Source of the DNA: Protopterus annectens | Lineage: Eukaryota; Chordata; Ceratodontiformes; Protopteridae | Direction of reading: 5' to 3' | Length of the DNA: 64,000 bases | NCBI RefSeq assembly: GCF_019279795.1 | Contig: NC_056735.1 | Coordinates: forward strand, 1,934,371,199 to 1,934,435,198 | Shown: positions 32,876 to 48,089 of the stretch, one piece after another | Layout: every line of letters begins with the position of its first letter | How positions within the stretch are numbered: the stretch's first letter is position 1 | Notes under the pieces: model-generated | The model's input: the letters and a program-made list of their open reading frames with translations, nothing else | Told to the model about the DNA's origin: nothing | Databases searched by the model: none | Made by a program: the position numbers and the translations under genes

Positions 32876-33340
32876 ATGGTTCCAGTATTTCTTCAAGTTG
32901 TGACAGATAATACAGATGTTGTGTGGTACATATGCAAACAAGGGAGCACAAAGTTTTACCCACTGTGCAGGTCAACAATGGGGGCTTGGGACATTGCAAT
33001 TCAACATCACTATTTTGTCCCAACAGTTTATGATCCATTAGAAAAGAATAATTGTCAAATGACCCCCATGAATGCAGTTTGGAATGGCCAATGCAAGGAA
33101 GCCATCTTACAGATTGTCCATCAGTACGGTACCCAGAGACAGAGCTCTTCACCTCCAACCTCAACTTTCAACTCAGAACATTTTGCCACAGGCAACGTAA
33201 GAACTTATTTGGAAAAAACTAAAGAAATCATAAAATCAGATATGTTGCTCATCTCCTTTGAGGGCAAAATCTTGTTATCTGTCTTTGTTATTCCTTCCAC
33301 AGTAAATCTTTTCTGGTAATGTCAAAGCTCATCAGGTGTC
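32876..33340 (+). pseudogene. DIRS-like RNase H/linker fragment
   Basis: An open frame of 147 codons reads VVTDNTDVVWYICKQGSTK (compare the 'SDNTTVVAYINKQGG' RNase H block of DIRS elements), GAWDIAIQHH, AVWNGQCKEAILQIVHQYGT (compare 'EW.L....F..I...FG.P'), and, one frame over, ELFTSNLNFQL (compare 'DLFAS..N.QL'). No RT or recombinase alongside. A second, different DIRS-order lineage from the element at 2-7.7 kb, as its linker is of the DIRS1 rather than Ngaro type. Long open frame but fragmentary. Confidence 0.62.
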
Positions 33341-33654
33341 ACCTTGTTGTGTGATAGATACAACATTCAAAGACCCCCTCTCCTCTTTTAATAAGCTTCT
33401 GTGAGTGTTTTACTTTCTTCACTGGGGAATTTAACAAGGAGTATTCATCCAAGACATGTATGCCCAGCACTCTTTTTGAGAAAGGCAAACAGAAATTGCT
33501 GCTGCCTCATAATTCATTTCTTTCCCCTTCTAATTTAACCTGGTCACGTAGGACACCGTCTTGGCTTCATAAAAAAAAAAAAAAAAAGATTTCATCTGCT
33601 TTTACTGTACTTGTGTTTTTACCTACTTCTTTTTACTTTTGCATCATCTTAAAA

Positions 33655-34550
33655 TACTCAATTGTATTTATTACTGCTTGGTGTAACTCATTCTAAGCCT
33701 TTTGGTTTAAACACTTGGGCTTTGGACCAGTTAGTTGTTTTGCACTGGGAGGGTTTGTGGTCTGCACTGTTGTGGCAGAACAGGTAGCTTACATCCTTCT
33801 AGGTTGAGAACTGCTGATTGAGGGCTCAGTGTCTGTTATTCTAAAAGTGTATTAATTCTGGTTTAAGCACTTGGGCTTTCAAGCCAGTTATTTTACATTA
33901 AGAGGGTTCGTGGTCTGCACTCTTGTGGGAGGAGAGGCTGGACTCTGCCCTTCTGAGCTGGGAATTTCTGGTTAAAGGCTTATAGTGCATGCATATCTGA
34001 ACTGTTTCTTACTGAAGTTGGTGCGCCTTGTTTGCTGTGGCATAGACTGGATTCGGGCCTGCTGGATCTAGCTTTGTTTGTGTAACTTGAGCACTAATCC
34101 AGACATTCTCTAAAGTATTCAATGGTATTTATTACTGCTTGGTTGTAACTTGATTAAAGTGTAGCTATCATTCAAGTCTTTTGGATTAAGCACTTGGGCT
34201 TCAGACCAGTTGTTTTACATTAGGAAGGTTTGTGGCAAGCACTGTGGTGGCAGGACAGGTAGCTTTCATCCTTCTAAGTTGGGAACTGCTGATTGAGAGC
34301 CCAGTGTCCAAGTGTATTAGTTCTGGTTTAGGCACTTGGGCTTCAGGCCAGTTATTTTACTTTAAGAAGGTTCATGGTCTGCACTCTTGTGGGAGAAGAG
34401 GCTGGACTCTGCCCTTCTGAGCTGGGAATTTCTGGTTAAAGGTTTATAGTGCCTGAATATTTGAACTGTATCTTACTGAAATTGGTTCACCTTGTTTGCT
34501 CTAGCATAGACTAGATCCAGGCCTGCTGAATCTAGCTTTGTTTATATGCT
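33655..34550 (+). promoter_or_regulatory. CR1 5' UTR: two tandem ~440-bp units, each of two sub-repeats
   Basis: Units begin at ATTTATTACTGCTTGGT (33665 and 34130). Inside each are two sub-repeats beginning near CACTTGGGCTT (33710, 33868; 34190, 34330). Units end GCTAGATC.. AATCTAGCTTTGTTT. The same organisation, as a single unit, precedes ORF1 of copy 4. Tandem 5' UTR monomers are typical LINE promoters, so a promoter role is plausible but inferred. Confidence 0.8.
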
Positions 34551-34854
34551 TGTTGTTTGTTTGCTTGTTATTTCCCTGGAAGCTAATTCCACCTAATACG
34601 CAACTTCTCAGCGCTTCTGTGGATCACTAGTGATATCTGCATTGCTTACTGTACTTATTTCCTTGTTTCACTTGAAATAAAGTTACTGTTTGTCGTTCTT
34701 TGCATTTAGTTACTTGTAACACATTGCACTCAAGTTACCTGGCACTTGCTCACTAAAGCAATTATATAAGTCAGCACTAAAAATTAAAAGCACTACACCC
34801 TCACTCCCCACTGGCCCTTGTTTTCAATTAAGGATTTCCCAATATTATTTTAGC

Positions 34855-35822
34855 ATGTCCAAAGGTCAGTTGTCAATCTCCTCTCCGGTCCAGCTGGTGA
34901 ATCTGGGAATCTTGAGGCAATGTTATAACTGCCTCATGTACACAGACAACCCCCTCCTCCTCCCACATAACACAAATACTTGCGAGAGATGCAGCTATTT
35001 AGCCAAACTGGAGGCTGAGCTCTCTCAACTCAGGACTGGCAAGACCAGACAGGAGGAGAAGGCAACTACACACACCACAAAACCAGCCTCACATAATGCT
35101 ACCACTCCACTGAATCAAACAAATAAACACACAAAGACATACTCGGAGGCTCTGAGTAAAATTTACCTAAACAGCAGAGGCCTCCAAAGCAGACACCCAA
35201 ACAACTGCTACCTCAAGACACCCCACAAGCAACACATAAACCACAAAAGCAGTGTGCAAAGCAGTCACAGCCCTTAAGGCCAAATACAACACCAAACATA
35301 CTTGTCATAGGTGACTCCATAGTCAGACACACTGACGTCCCACTCACCAGGCTGAACAAGGAGAGGGTCACAGTAAGCTGCCTATTGGGCACTAGAATCC
35401 GCCACATAACACAAGCACTCGGGTCACTCCACGGCAAGTACAAATATGACACAGTCATTGTCCATGCTGGTGTGAATGACCTGAGACGTACCTCCCTGGA
35501 CTACATGAAAAGAGACATAGAGGAGCTCTCTGATTATGTAGCCCAGGCAGGTATGACCCTAACCCTGAGCAGTATCCTTCCTTCACCAAGAATGATGCCA
35601 CAATATAGAGACAAGATGATCAGCTTTAACAATTGGCTTAATGTCTGGTGTCATTCAAAGGGGATCCAGTGTCTGTCTGCCTGGGATGACATGCTTGATA
35701 AGCCACGCTGCCGCAAGGGATGGCTTGCACCTGTCACCCTGGGATTCGGATATTGGCTAAGGCTCTTGCCACCCCATAGTGCCTTTTTAGGCAAGGCTCA
35801 AATTCTAAACCTACCACCCTAG
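34855..35822 (+). pseudogene. CR1 ORF1, copy 5
   Basis: MSKGQLSISSPVQLVNLGIL start; CYNC...CERC zinc-binding pairs at residues 25-48, then YLAKLEAELSQLR, a short heptad-like stretch. Frame shifts near 35277 into VIGDSIVRHTDVPLTRLN (35306) and RIRHITQALG, VIVHAGVNDLRRTSLDY (35457). The final block is damaged: DKPRCRKGWLAPVTLGFG instead of the FARDGLHLSPLGFR seen in copy 6, so the catalytic Asp-His is lost by a small frameshift. Non-functional esterase. Confidence 0.88.
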
Positions 35823-35851
35823 AAAACAAAAATGGGAAGAAACTGAGGGTA

Positions 35852-38637
35852 ATGCTGCTCAATGCCAGAAGTCTAAATCTCAAAATGCACGCACTCGAGG
35901 CCCTTCTCAGTATGGAGAACATCGATGTCTGTGCTGTAACTGAAATCTGGTTCAAGGCTCCTGAGAGCACCCAGGCACTATTAGGTTTTACCTCATATCA
36001 TGCGTTCCGGCCCCAAAACCGGACTACACCACAAAAGGAGCCGGTGTATCCATATTCATAAAGGATACCCACACCTCCAGGTTGGTGGCAATGCACAAAG
36101 CTTCGGAAACCATCCAGGTGCAACTAACCATAGGCAAAACTGCTCTACAAATTGTAGCATGCTACAGGCCACCCTCTCAAACTCAGGAACCCCACACAGC
36201 CTTCCTGAAGACACTGGAGGGTATAAATGTATCTCCAAACACCATCATATTGGGTGACTTCAACTACCCGAATACAGACTGGGAACATTACTCAAGCCCT
36301 AACTTTCTAGCCCAACGGTTCCTGGAGTTCATAAATTCAAATGCCATGGAACAGCTAGTCACTGTTCCCATGAGAGGAGAAAATATACTAGATCTCATTG
36401 TCACAAACATGGGGACAAAATGCTCCACACTGGAAGTATATCCCTCATTGGTGAGATCTGATCATAAACTAATCTCACTGGAAATCCACATCCCGCACCA
36501 CCCCAAACAAAAAAGACCATAGTGAAGAACTTCTCTAAAGCAAACTTCACACTAATCAAGACTGGTGTGGTATCCTTCAAGGCCCCTGAGCCAGAGGAAA
36601 CCACAACCCAAGCTGGAAGCCCTTACAAATGCCTTCTATGAACACCTCCAGGACTGCATGGATCAGGCAATCCCAAATAAAACCAAGACTCTTTCCACAA
36701 AGGGCAAACGTCCAGTCTGGTGGACCCCAGCCATTAACAAACTTTACAATAAGAGGAGAAAGCTATTACATGATAGAACAAAATCCATAAAAGGGAAGTC
36801 ACCCTGATCATTATTAGTAAAAAATACGAGCACTCATAAAATCAACTAGGGCCAATTTTGAGAGAAAAATTGCCATGGATTCAAAGGACAATCATAAGGC
36901 CTTTTTCAGCTATGTTAGGAACCTGGGTGGAAACTCCCAGATATGCTCAGAATTAGTCCAAAATGATACAAAAATCACTGAACCCACAGACATTGCCAAC
37001 ATACTGGCAGACAGGTTCAGTGCAAACTTCACCCCTCTCCCCTAAAGGAGAGATAACTATCCCAGCCGAGTGTAGCCTCCCGGACATCTCAAATGCGCAG
37101 GTGAAAGCTGCTCTCTCTAAAGCTAAAAGCACAGCATCAATGGGACCGGATGGTGTCCCGGCTGTGTGCTACATGAGCTAAATGAGGAATTAAACCCGCA
37201 CATAAGGCAGCTGTTTAATCTCAGCCTTACCACAGGATACATGCCCAAGGAGTGGCGACGGCAACTGTGGTCCCACTCCACAAAGGCGGCGCCTCACGGA
37301 CCCTGGTAATTACCGCCCATAAGCTTAACAAGTCTAGTCTGCAAAGCTATGCAGAGGATCATAATGGAGCTCATAAACAAAGATATAGGGGACTTGCAGA
37401 CATTGGACCCGACCCAGTTTGGCTTTGTCAAGGGAAGATCATGCCTTTTGAACTTGGTCGACTTCTTCGAAACAGTCACCAAGGCCATTGATGAGGGAAA
37501 GGCAGTCCATACAGCCTACCTTGACCTTGCAAAGGCTTTCGACACAATACCCCACTTGGGTATTGTAGAAAAACTTACCAGCTTAAATGTAAACCCATAT
37601 GTCACAAGATGGGTTGCAAACTGGCTTAAGGACAGAACCCACAGGGTTAGAGTTGCTGGTGCTGTATCAGACTCCAAGCCGGTCACAAGTGGTGTCCCAC
37701 AGGGCTTGGTCCTTGGCCCCCTATTGTTTGGCATCTACTTCTCAGAAGTACAGGCCAACGTGGGAGGTCTTTGGCAGACAAAGTTTGCAGACGACTGCAA
37801 ACTGGGCGCCATAGTGGAAAGTGCATCGGACACGGATATCCTTCAGAAGGGACTCACGGAAACAGATAGCTGGTGCCAGAGCCATGGCCTGAAGTTAAAT
37901 GCCAAAAAATGTATAGTCATACCCTTCGGGAAAAACAAGGTAACCCCAAGCTACCATATAGGTGGCAATCCACTAAGCACAGAAGAGGTTATCAGGGACC
38001 TGGGGACCCAGGTTGACAGTGGCCTTTCTTTTGACACTCACATTGCTAAAGTGGTTAGAAAGACCTTCTACATTGCCCACCTGATCATGAAGGGATTCAC
38101 ATCCAGATCTAGTGAGGTCATTGTTCCCCTGTACTCTTCACTTATCAGACCAATGATCGAGTACAATGCCCCATTCGGGATGTATCTCACCTGACATCTG
38201 CAGCAATTGGAGAGACCCCAAAAGTTCCTCACCAAAAGGATAAAGGGACTCCAAAATCTGTCATATGCTGCCAGATTGAAGAAACTCCAGCTCTATTCAG
38301 TCACATACCATCTGCTCAGAAGTGACATGTGCCTGACATACAAGGCCATGTCCAACCCGGAATTAATGGACATGCTCCACCTCAAAAAATCCAAATCCAC
38401 CAAAACCACTAGAGCAAGCGACTTAAACCTTAGCACGGCTATAAATAGAACATGCTGGAGGGATAGATTTATCACTCAGAGACTCCCTATGCTGTGGAAT
38501 AAAATCCCGGTCCATGTGAGGCAGAGCACCTCGCTGACTCTGTTCAAGAGAAATCTAGACCTGTGGATGGGAGATCGTAGGTTTACCCCGGGAATCATAT
38601 CTGTGTCACTGCTGGACAGAGGCACAACAAACTAATG
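35852..38637 (+). pseudogene. CR1 ORF2 (endonuclease-reverse transcriptase), copy 5
   Basis: Endonuclease: LLNARSLNLKMHALEALL, VCAVTEIWFKAPES, IVACYRPPSQ, ILGDFNYPNTDW, DLIVTNMG, VRSDHKLISLEIHI (to 36522). Frameshifts near 36050, 36510, 37030 and 37165. RT 37349-38194: DPTQFGFVKGRSCLLNLVDF, TAYLDLAKAFDTIPH (motif A), SGVPQGLVLGPLLFGIYF and KFADDCKLGA (YADD variant), then LNAKKCIVIPFGKN. An Arg codon is TGA at 38192. The C-terminal domain continues to 38635 (CWRDRFITQRLPMLWNKIP, LFKRNLDLWMGDRRFTPGI). Catalytic residues preserved; dead through indels. Confidence 0.92.
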
Positions 38638-38687
38638 GGCACAGTATTTTTTCATATAAGGGGTGGCGTAAGCCACAAAAATTTGGG

Positions 38688-38722
38688 CTAGGCTTATAAA
38701 TGCCTTAGGGCAGATAGCCTAG
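38688..38722 (+). ncRNA. CR1 3' stem-loop (copy 5)
   Basis: CTAGGCT...AGCCTAG outer stem with inner TGCC..GGCA; same as copy 6 but CCTTAGGG in the loop region. Confidence 0.65.
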
Positions 38723-38759
38723 TATAAACCTATGAACCTATGAACCTATGAACCTAGAT

Positions 38760-39830
38760 ATGCGATGGAACTGGCTACAAATGAAATAAAAAGGTAATAT
38801 TTAGTCAGGAAGAAGGTAAATGTACCCACAGTGGTGCATGATGTTATATTACCAGATACTGAATTAAAGCATTCTAGAATGATAGTCTGGTATACATCTT
38901 TTTACTAAAATCACATATATAGCATATATACAGCAGATAACAAGAACAAGTGTCTTTATTTTTGTAAAGGCAGTACTATACATGTTTAGCACAAAAATAT
39001 GAAAATTCGACACCCTACACATTTAGAAGTGTCAGTCAATGAAGACTTCGAATGGTGCAAAGTTTCTAGTCATATAGAGCTTTTGCTTGTTTTCTAAGCA
39101 TTATCACAGTCTATTCAATCTGTAGAAATCATTTGTTCCTTAAATAGATTAGCTTTTGTAAAATGTACAGATGGTGAGATACCCTCAGATACATGTACTG
39201 TAAGACAGTGGTAAATGAAATGAATCTGAATGTATGTAATTCTTGTCTAAAACAACATAAAATATGTTTCTCTGTGCTGTGCCAACTAATACTAGTAGTT
39301 AACTTGTAAAATATGCCTGTTTTTAGAATTTTACTTAAATAACACTATTTGTGATGTTGTAAGTCAAGTAGCTTTAACTGTCCAAAACAGATGGGGTCAA
39401 AATCTGATTTTCTCTTTTAAATGACATACTCCTTGAAGTAGCAGTGCTAAAGTGTGTCTGGTGCTAACCTGCCACCTTCTCCAACTCTATATACCCAAAC
39501 TCAGCTACTTCTTGCAGGAAGACTTGCTACTGCCTTCAGAAGTCACATTCTTTGGATTCAGTTAGCTTGTGATGATCTGACTGGTTCTTTGAAATGGGAA
39601 GAGCTTATCTTTCATCAGGCTTAGTTTTGAAAAGCAGAGAGACTCAGAAGGTCTGAAGGAGTCATTTATGAGCCTCATTGGAATATGATAAATTGCTAGT
39701 TGATTCCTTCTTCTGTGTTCTGTGTGTGGATTTAGAATGCTTTTTGAAATAAAGTGTTCTATTCTCCCACTCACTTCCCCAGTACTGGCCATTGGTTTCT
39801 CTACCTATGAAGTATAAAGTCTGCTCTTCA
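38760..39830. other. Unassigned DNA between CR1 copies 5 and 6
   Basis: AT-rich, no element or gene recognised. The last part may be 5' UTR of copy 6. Confidence 0.45.
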
Positions 39831-40031
39831 CTTTTTCCCTTAGAACTGATCTAGTTCTCATAACAAACACCCTATTCCTACTCTAAAGCCTGGCACTTGC
39901 TCACTAAAGCAATTATATAAGTCAGCACTAAAAAATTAAAAGCACTACACCCTCACATACTCCCCTTGAGCACCTTGTTCCCCATTGGCCCTTTTTTTCA
40001 ATTATAAAGGGATTCCCAATACTATTCTAGC

Positions 40032-41004
40032 ATGTCCAAAGGTCAGTTGTCAATATCCTCTCTGGTCCAGCTGGTGAATCTGGGAATCTTGAGGCAATGT
40101 TACAACTGCCTCATGTACACAGACAACCCTCTCCTCCTCCCAACAAATTCCAACACATGTGAGAGATGCAACCATATAGCCAAACTGGAGGCTAAGCTCT
40201 CTCAACTCAGTACTGGTGTAACCAATCAGGGGGAGAAGGAAACCACACTCACTACAATTCCAGTCTCACATAGACCTACCACGACAGCAAACCAAACACA
40301 TAAACACACAAAAACATACTCAGAGGCTCTAAATAAAAATCTGTCTAAGCAGCAGAGACCTCCAAAGCAGACACCCATGCAACCGCTACCCCAAAACAAA
40401 ACACGTGCAACACATAGCTCACAAAGCCAGTGTGCCGAACAGTCACAGCTCTTAAGGCTAAACAACACACCTGATACACTTGTAATAGGTGACTCTATCA
40501 TCAGGCACACTGACATCCCGCTCACCAGGCTGAACAAGGAGAAGGTCACGGTGAGCTACCTGTTGGGCGCTAGGATCCGCCACATAACACAAGCACTCAG
40601 GACACTCCAAGGCAAGTACAAATATGACTCAGTCATTGTCCATGCTGGTGTGAATGACCTGAGACGACCTCCTGGACTACATGAAAAGAGACATAGAGGA
40701 GATCTCTGAGCATGTAGCCCAGGCCGGTATGACCCTGACCTTGAGAAGCATCTTACCCTCACCAAGAATGATGCCACAATATGAAGACAAGATGATCAAT
40801 TTCAACAATTGTCTTAAGTATTGGTGTCATTCAAAGGGGATCCAATGCCTGTCAGCCTGGGATGACATGCTCGACAAGCCACGATTCTTCGCTAGGGACG
40901 GCTTGCACCTGTCACCCCTGGGCTTTCGGATATTGGCAAAGGCTCTTGCCACCCCCATAGTGCCTTTTTTAGGCAAGGCTCAAAAGACAAACCCACCTCC
41001 ATAG
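40032..41004 (+). pseudogene. CR1 ORF1 (zinc-binding motif plus SGNH esterase), copy 6
   Basis: ATG at 40032 (MSKGQLSISSLVQ) shared by three copies. Residues 25-48: CYNC..CERC zinc pairs; then HIAKLEAKLSQLS. A Pro/Thr/Gln-rich linker runs to residue 145. SGNH domain: VIGDSIIRHTDIPLTRLN (block I Ser), ARIRHITQAL, VIVHAGVNDLR (block III) and, after a single frameshift at about 40668, KPRFFARDGLHLSPLGFRIL (block V Asp/His). All four catalytic positions are visible. One indel separates it from a complete protein of about 320 residues. Role: ORF1 nucleic-acid-binding protein; esterase substrate unknown. Confidence 0.9.
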
Positions 41005-41030
41005 GTATCAAAAGGGATAAGAAACTAAGA

Positions 41031-43828
41031 GTAATGCTACTCAACGCCAGAAGTCTAAACCTCAAGATGCATGCACTCAAAACTCTCCTTAGCATGGAGA
41101 TCATCGATATCTGTGCAGTAACAGAAACCTGGTTCAAGGCTCCCGAGAGCACCCCAGCACTACCAGGTTATACCTCATACCATGCTTTTCAGCCCCAAAA
41201 CTTGGACTGAACCACAAAAGGAGGGGGAGTATCAATATTCGTCAAAGATACCCACACTTCCAGGCTGGTGGCACAGCACGAGGCATCAGAGACTATCCCT
41301 GTGCAACTAACAGTGGGTAAAACTGCCTTCCAGTTTATAGCCTGCTACAGACCACTCTCCCAAACCCAGGAACTCCACTCGACCTTCCTGATAACACTGG
41401 AAAATATAAAGGTCTCTCCAAACGCCATTATATTGGGCAACTTCAACTACCCAAACATAGACTGGGAGCATTACTCTAGCTCCAACACCCTAACCCAAAG
41501 TTTCCTAGAATTTATAAACTCAAATGCTATGGAACAACTTGTTACCACTCCCACAAGAGGGGAAAACATACTGGACCTGATCATCACCAACATGGGGACT
41601 CTATGCTCCAGACCAGAAGTGTATCCCTCACTGGTAAGATCAGACCATAAACTAATCTCACTGGATATTCACATCCCGACACCACCCCCTGCCCAGAAAA
41701 CCACAGTGAAAAACTTCTCTAAAGCAAATTTCACACTCCTCAAAACTGAGGTGGAATCCTTCAAAGCCCCCGGGCCTGTGGAAATTACGGCCCAGACCGC
41801 AGAATCCTTTATAAACGCATTCTATGAACACCTTCAGGAAGGCATGGATCATGCAATCCCAAATAAAACCAAGACCCAATCTTCCAAAGGCAGATGTCCT
41901 GTCTGGTGGACCTCAGCCATAAACAAACTATACAATAGAAGGAGGAAGCTACTACATGATAGAGCAAAATCCCAAAAAGGGAAGGCATCTCTGATCAGTA
42001 TTAGCAAAAAACTACAGGCACTCATAAAATCATCTAAGGCCAGCTTAGAGAGAAAAAATTGCACAGGACACTAAGGATAATCACAAGGCTTTCTTTATTT
42101 ATGTCAGGAACCTGGGTGGGAATTCCCAGATATGCTCAGAATTAGTCCAAAATGGCAAAAAATACACCAAACCCACAGACATTGCCAACATCCTAGCTGA
42201 CAGGTTCAGCACAAACTCCCCCCCCCCCACCAAAATGGCAAATATCAATCCCAGCAGAGTGCTGCCCCCCTGACATCTCAGATGCTCAGGTAAGAGCCGC
42301 CCTCTCCAAAGCAAAAAACACAGCATCAATGGGACCAGACGGTGTCCCGGGCTGCATCCTACATGAACTCCAAGAAGAGCTAAACCCAAACATAAAACTA
42401 CTGTTCAATCTCAGCCTTACTACAGGATATGTACCCAAAGAGTGGTGTACAGCAACAGTGGTCCCTCTCCACAAAGGTGGTGCCTCAACAGATCCTGGAA
42501 ACTATCACCCCATAAGCCTGACTAGCTTGGTCTGCAAAGCTATGGAAAGAATCATCATGGACCTCATAAATAAAGATATTGGGGACCTACAGACACTGGA
42601 TCCTACCCAGTTCGGCTTTGTTAAGGGCATATCCTGCCTCTTAAACCTGGTTGAATTCTTTGAAACAGTCACCAAGGCCATTGACGAGGAGAAGGTGGTC
42701 CACACAGCCTACCTGGACCTCGCAAAAGCCTTTGATACAATACCCCATTCGGGCATTATAGATAAGCTCACCAGCTTAAATATAAACCCCTATGTCACTA
42801 GATGGGTTGCAAACCGGCTCAAGGACAGAACCCACATGGTTGGAATTGCTGGACCCATGTCAGACTCCAAACCGGTTACAAGTGGTGTCCCACTAGGCTC
42901 AGTCCTGGGACCTCTTTTGTTCGGTATATATTTCTCTGAGGTACAGGCCAACACGGAAGGACTGTGGCTGACCAAGTTCACAGATGACTGCAAACTGGGC
43001 GCCATAATCGACTCTCCAGCCGACACAAGCATTCTCCAAAAGGGCCTCATAGAAACAGATAACTGGTGCCAGAGCCATGGCCTCAAGCTAAATGCCAAAA
43101 AGTGTACAGTCATCCCCTTTGGCAAAAACAAAGTGCCCACAAATTACTACATAGGTGGTAATCCATTAAATATGGAAGAAGTAATTAGGGGCCTGGGGAC
43201 CCAAGTTGATAGCAATCTCTCATTTGACAACCACGTGGCCAAAGTGGTTAGAAAAACATTTTATATAGCCCACCTAATCATGAAGGGTTTCATATCTAGA
43301 ACAGGGGAGGTCATCGTGCCTCTTTACTCATCCCTGATCAGACCCATAATTGAGTACAATGCCCCTTTTGGGATGTACCTTACCAGACACCTGCAGCAAC
43401 TGGAAAGACCCCAAAAGTACCTCACCAAGAGGATCAAAGGGCTCAAACAGTTGCCATATGCTGCCCGGTTAAAGAAACTCCAGCTCTACTCAGTGGCATA
43501 CCACCTGCTCAGAGGTGATCTGTGCCTGACGTATAAAGCCATGCCCAACCCAAAATTAATGGACATGCTGCACCTCAGAAAATCCAAATCCCATCGAGCT
43601 ACATGCTCGAGAGACTTGAACCTCAGCACTGAAATAAATAGGACATTCTGGAGGGACAGATTCATAACCCAGAGGCTCCCTTCACTCTGGAATAAAATCC
43701 CAGTCCAGGTTAGGCAGAGTCCCTCATTGACTCTCTTCAAGAGGAATCTTGATGAGTGGATGGGAGATCGTATGTTTACCCCAGGTATCACTTCTGTGTC
43801 ACTGTTAAACAGAGACACAGTATACTAA
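41031..43828 (+). pseudogene. CR1 ORF2 (endonuclease-reverse transcriptase), copy 6
   Basis: Overlaps the end of ORF1 closely (27 bp gap). Endonuclease: LLNARSLNLKMHALKTLL, ICAVTETWFKAPES, stop at about 41210, then IFVKDTHTSRLVAQH, FIACYRPLSQ, IILGNFNYPN (the catalytic Asp of GDFN is Asn here), LVRSDHKLISLDIHI. A frameshift at about 42060 and a poly-C tract at 42218 disrupt the EN-RT linker. RT 42329-43828 is open: FGFVKGISCLLNLVEFF, TAYLDLAKAFDTIPH, SGVPLGSVLGPLLF (Gln to Leu), KFTDDCKLGAII. C-terminal domain intact. Few lesions, so probably the youngest copy. Confidence 0.92.
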
Positions 43829-43890
43829 CCTTGAGAAAGGGCATAGCAAAATGAATTTAAAATGGGTGGCGAAAGCCAAACACACTCTGG

Positions 43891-43925
43891 CTAGGCTTAT
43901 AAATGCCCTAGGGCAGATAGCCTAG
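43891..43925 (+). ncRNA. CR1 3' stem-loop (copy 6)
   Basis: Outer CTAGGCT/AGCCTAG and inner TGCCC-TA-GGGCA stems, followed by ATGAACCT units. Confidence 0.68.
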
Positions 43926-43949
43926 TATGAACCTATGAACCTATGAACC

Positions 43950-47025
<3,076 letters not shown>

Positions 47026-47418
47026 GGTCTATATTCGATCACCAAATGCTTAAACAAGCGAACGGTGATTAATCAACCCTATGTAAGTGAAAGCTTACAA
47101 TCTTGAACTGTCAGAACAGCGATTTTTTTTCCAAGGGAAAAAAATCGCTGTTCCAACAAAAAAAAAAATAAAAAACAAAACACTTTAAACATTACATTAA
47201 GTGGGGGGCTTCACCCCCACACCCCCCTACTTAAATATACCAACTCCGAGACCTCACTACAGTGCTGAAAATGGCAAAGTAACGAAGGAGCCAAGCGAAT
47301 CCTTTCCCAGGGAAAGAATTTGCATAAAAGCCAATTCAATATTTTGCCATTTCGGTCTTTTAAGTTCGACCAAGATGCATTCGAAAGAATGCATCTTCGT
47401 TCTTCTAATAGGAACCCG
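47026..47418. mobile_element. 393-bp MULE-type MITE with two internal hairpins
   Basis: Left end GGTCTATATTCGATCACC, right end (reverse complement) GGGTTCCTATTAGAAGAACG; TIR similarity is modest. Flanked by GAGATGACA (47017-47025) and GTGATGACA (47420-47428), a 9-bp duplication with one mismatch. Hairpin 1 at 47114-47154 (GAACAGCGATTTTTTT and its complement). Hairpin 2 at 47373-47398 (AAGATGCATTC-GAAA-GAATGCATCTT). The GC-clamp/TATATACC/CCGAG core lies at 47199-47290. Right end is very like the element at 62.8 kb. Confidence 0.7.
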
Positions 47419-48029
47419 GTGATGACATAGTGTTTACTTGCACAAAATAATTCTAACTTAATTCTAACTTTCTTGTTCTGTTATTTTAAAGAGAGGAGAG
47501 ATACAAACATGATAAATCAGGCCATAACTTATTATGATGGTAGATTTTTGGCATTATTGTGCCAAGTTACATATGAGCCCAGGGGTGGGGTGGGTAAAAT
47601 GTTATCCTGTTTTGTATCTGCTAAATTACATTTAAAATGTTTATTGCAGAAATATAGAGGCATTTGGGGGTAGAAAGATCACCCCAAAAGAAGAGTAGGA
47701 GGCATGTGGTAAACTGCAGATTAGCAAAGCAAGGCTTCAATTGATTTCCAGCTGAATTTTACAAGTTAAGAGGATAAGTAATTTACAAAACAATTGAGCT
47801 ATTCACTAAATAGAATCTGCAGGAAGGGTAGAATTCCAACATCAGTGACTCATAAAATAATAACAATTATCAGCAAAGCCCAATTAAATGTATTGGATTT
47901 GAGCAATTAAAGGCATGTCTGTGTTATACATTTGGAACAAAAATGATGGCCGTGTTCTTATCAAAGAGATTGAAAAGTGTGTTACTGCTCATAATTATGA
48001 CAGGGCAGAACAGGTATGTTACAGATAGG
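47419..48029. other. Unassigned DNA
   Basis: Nothing recognised. Confidence 0.45.
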
Positions 48030-48035
48030 TAAGCA

Positions 48036-48070
48036 CTAGGCTATTGGCCCTAGGGCCTATATAAGCCTAG
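48036..48070 (-). ncRNA. CR1 3' stem-loop (copy 7)
   Basis: Outer CTAGGCT/AGCCTAG unchanged; inner stem changed to AGGCCC-TA-GGGCCA, still paired, i.e. extended and compensated relative to copies 5 and 6. Confidence 0.62.
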
Positions 48071-48089
48071 CCAAATGGTACCCTGGCTT

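Larger units (their letters stand above)
33590..38757 (+). mobile_element. CR1-like LINE copy 5, near full length
   Basis: 5' tandem repeats (33590-34560), ORF1 (34855-35822), ORF2 (35852-38637), 3' stem-loop (38688-38722) and TATGAACC tail (about 38727-38757, three units). 5' start placed after an A-run at 33570-33586 and is approximate. Same strand as copies 4 and 6. Confidence 0.88.
39830..43949 (+). mobile_element. CR1-like LINE copy 6, best preserved
   Basis: Shares 5' UTR sequence with copy 5 from CCTGGCACTTGCTCACTAAA (39890). ORF1 40032-41004 and ORF2 41031-43828, 3' stem-loop 43891-43925 and tail to 43949. It lacks the tandem 5' monomers, so is 5'-truncated or a different 5' variant. 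Nearly the whole ORF2 C-terminal 499 codons are open. Closest relative here is copy 2 (about 95% identical in the 3' UTR by eye). Confidence 0.9.
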
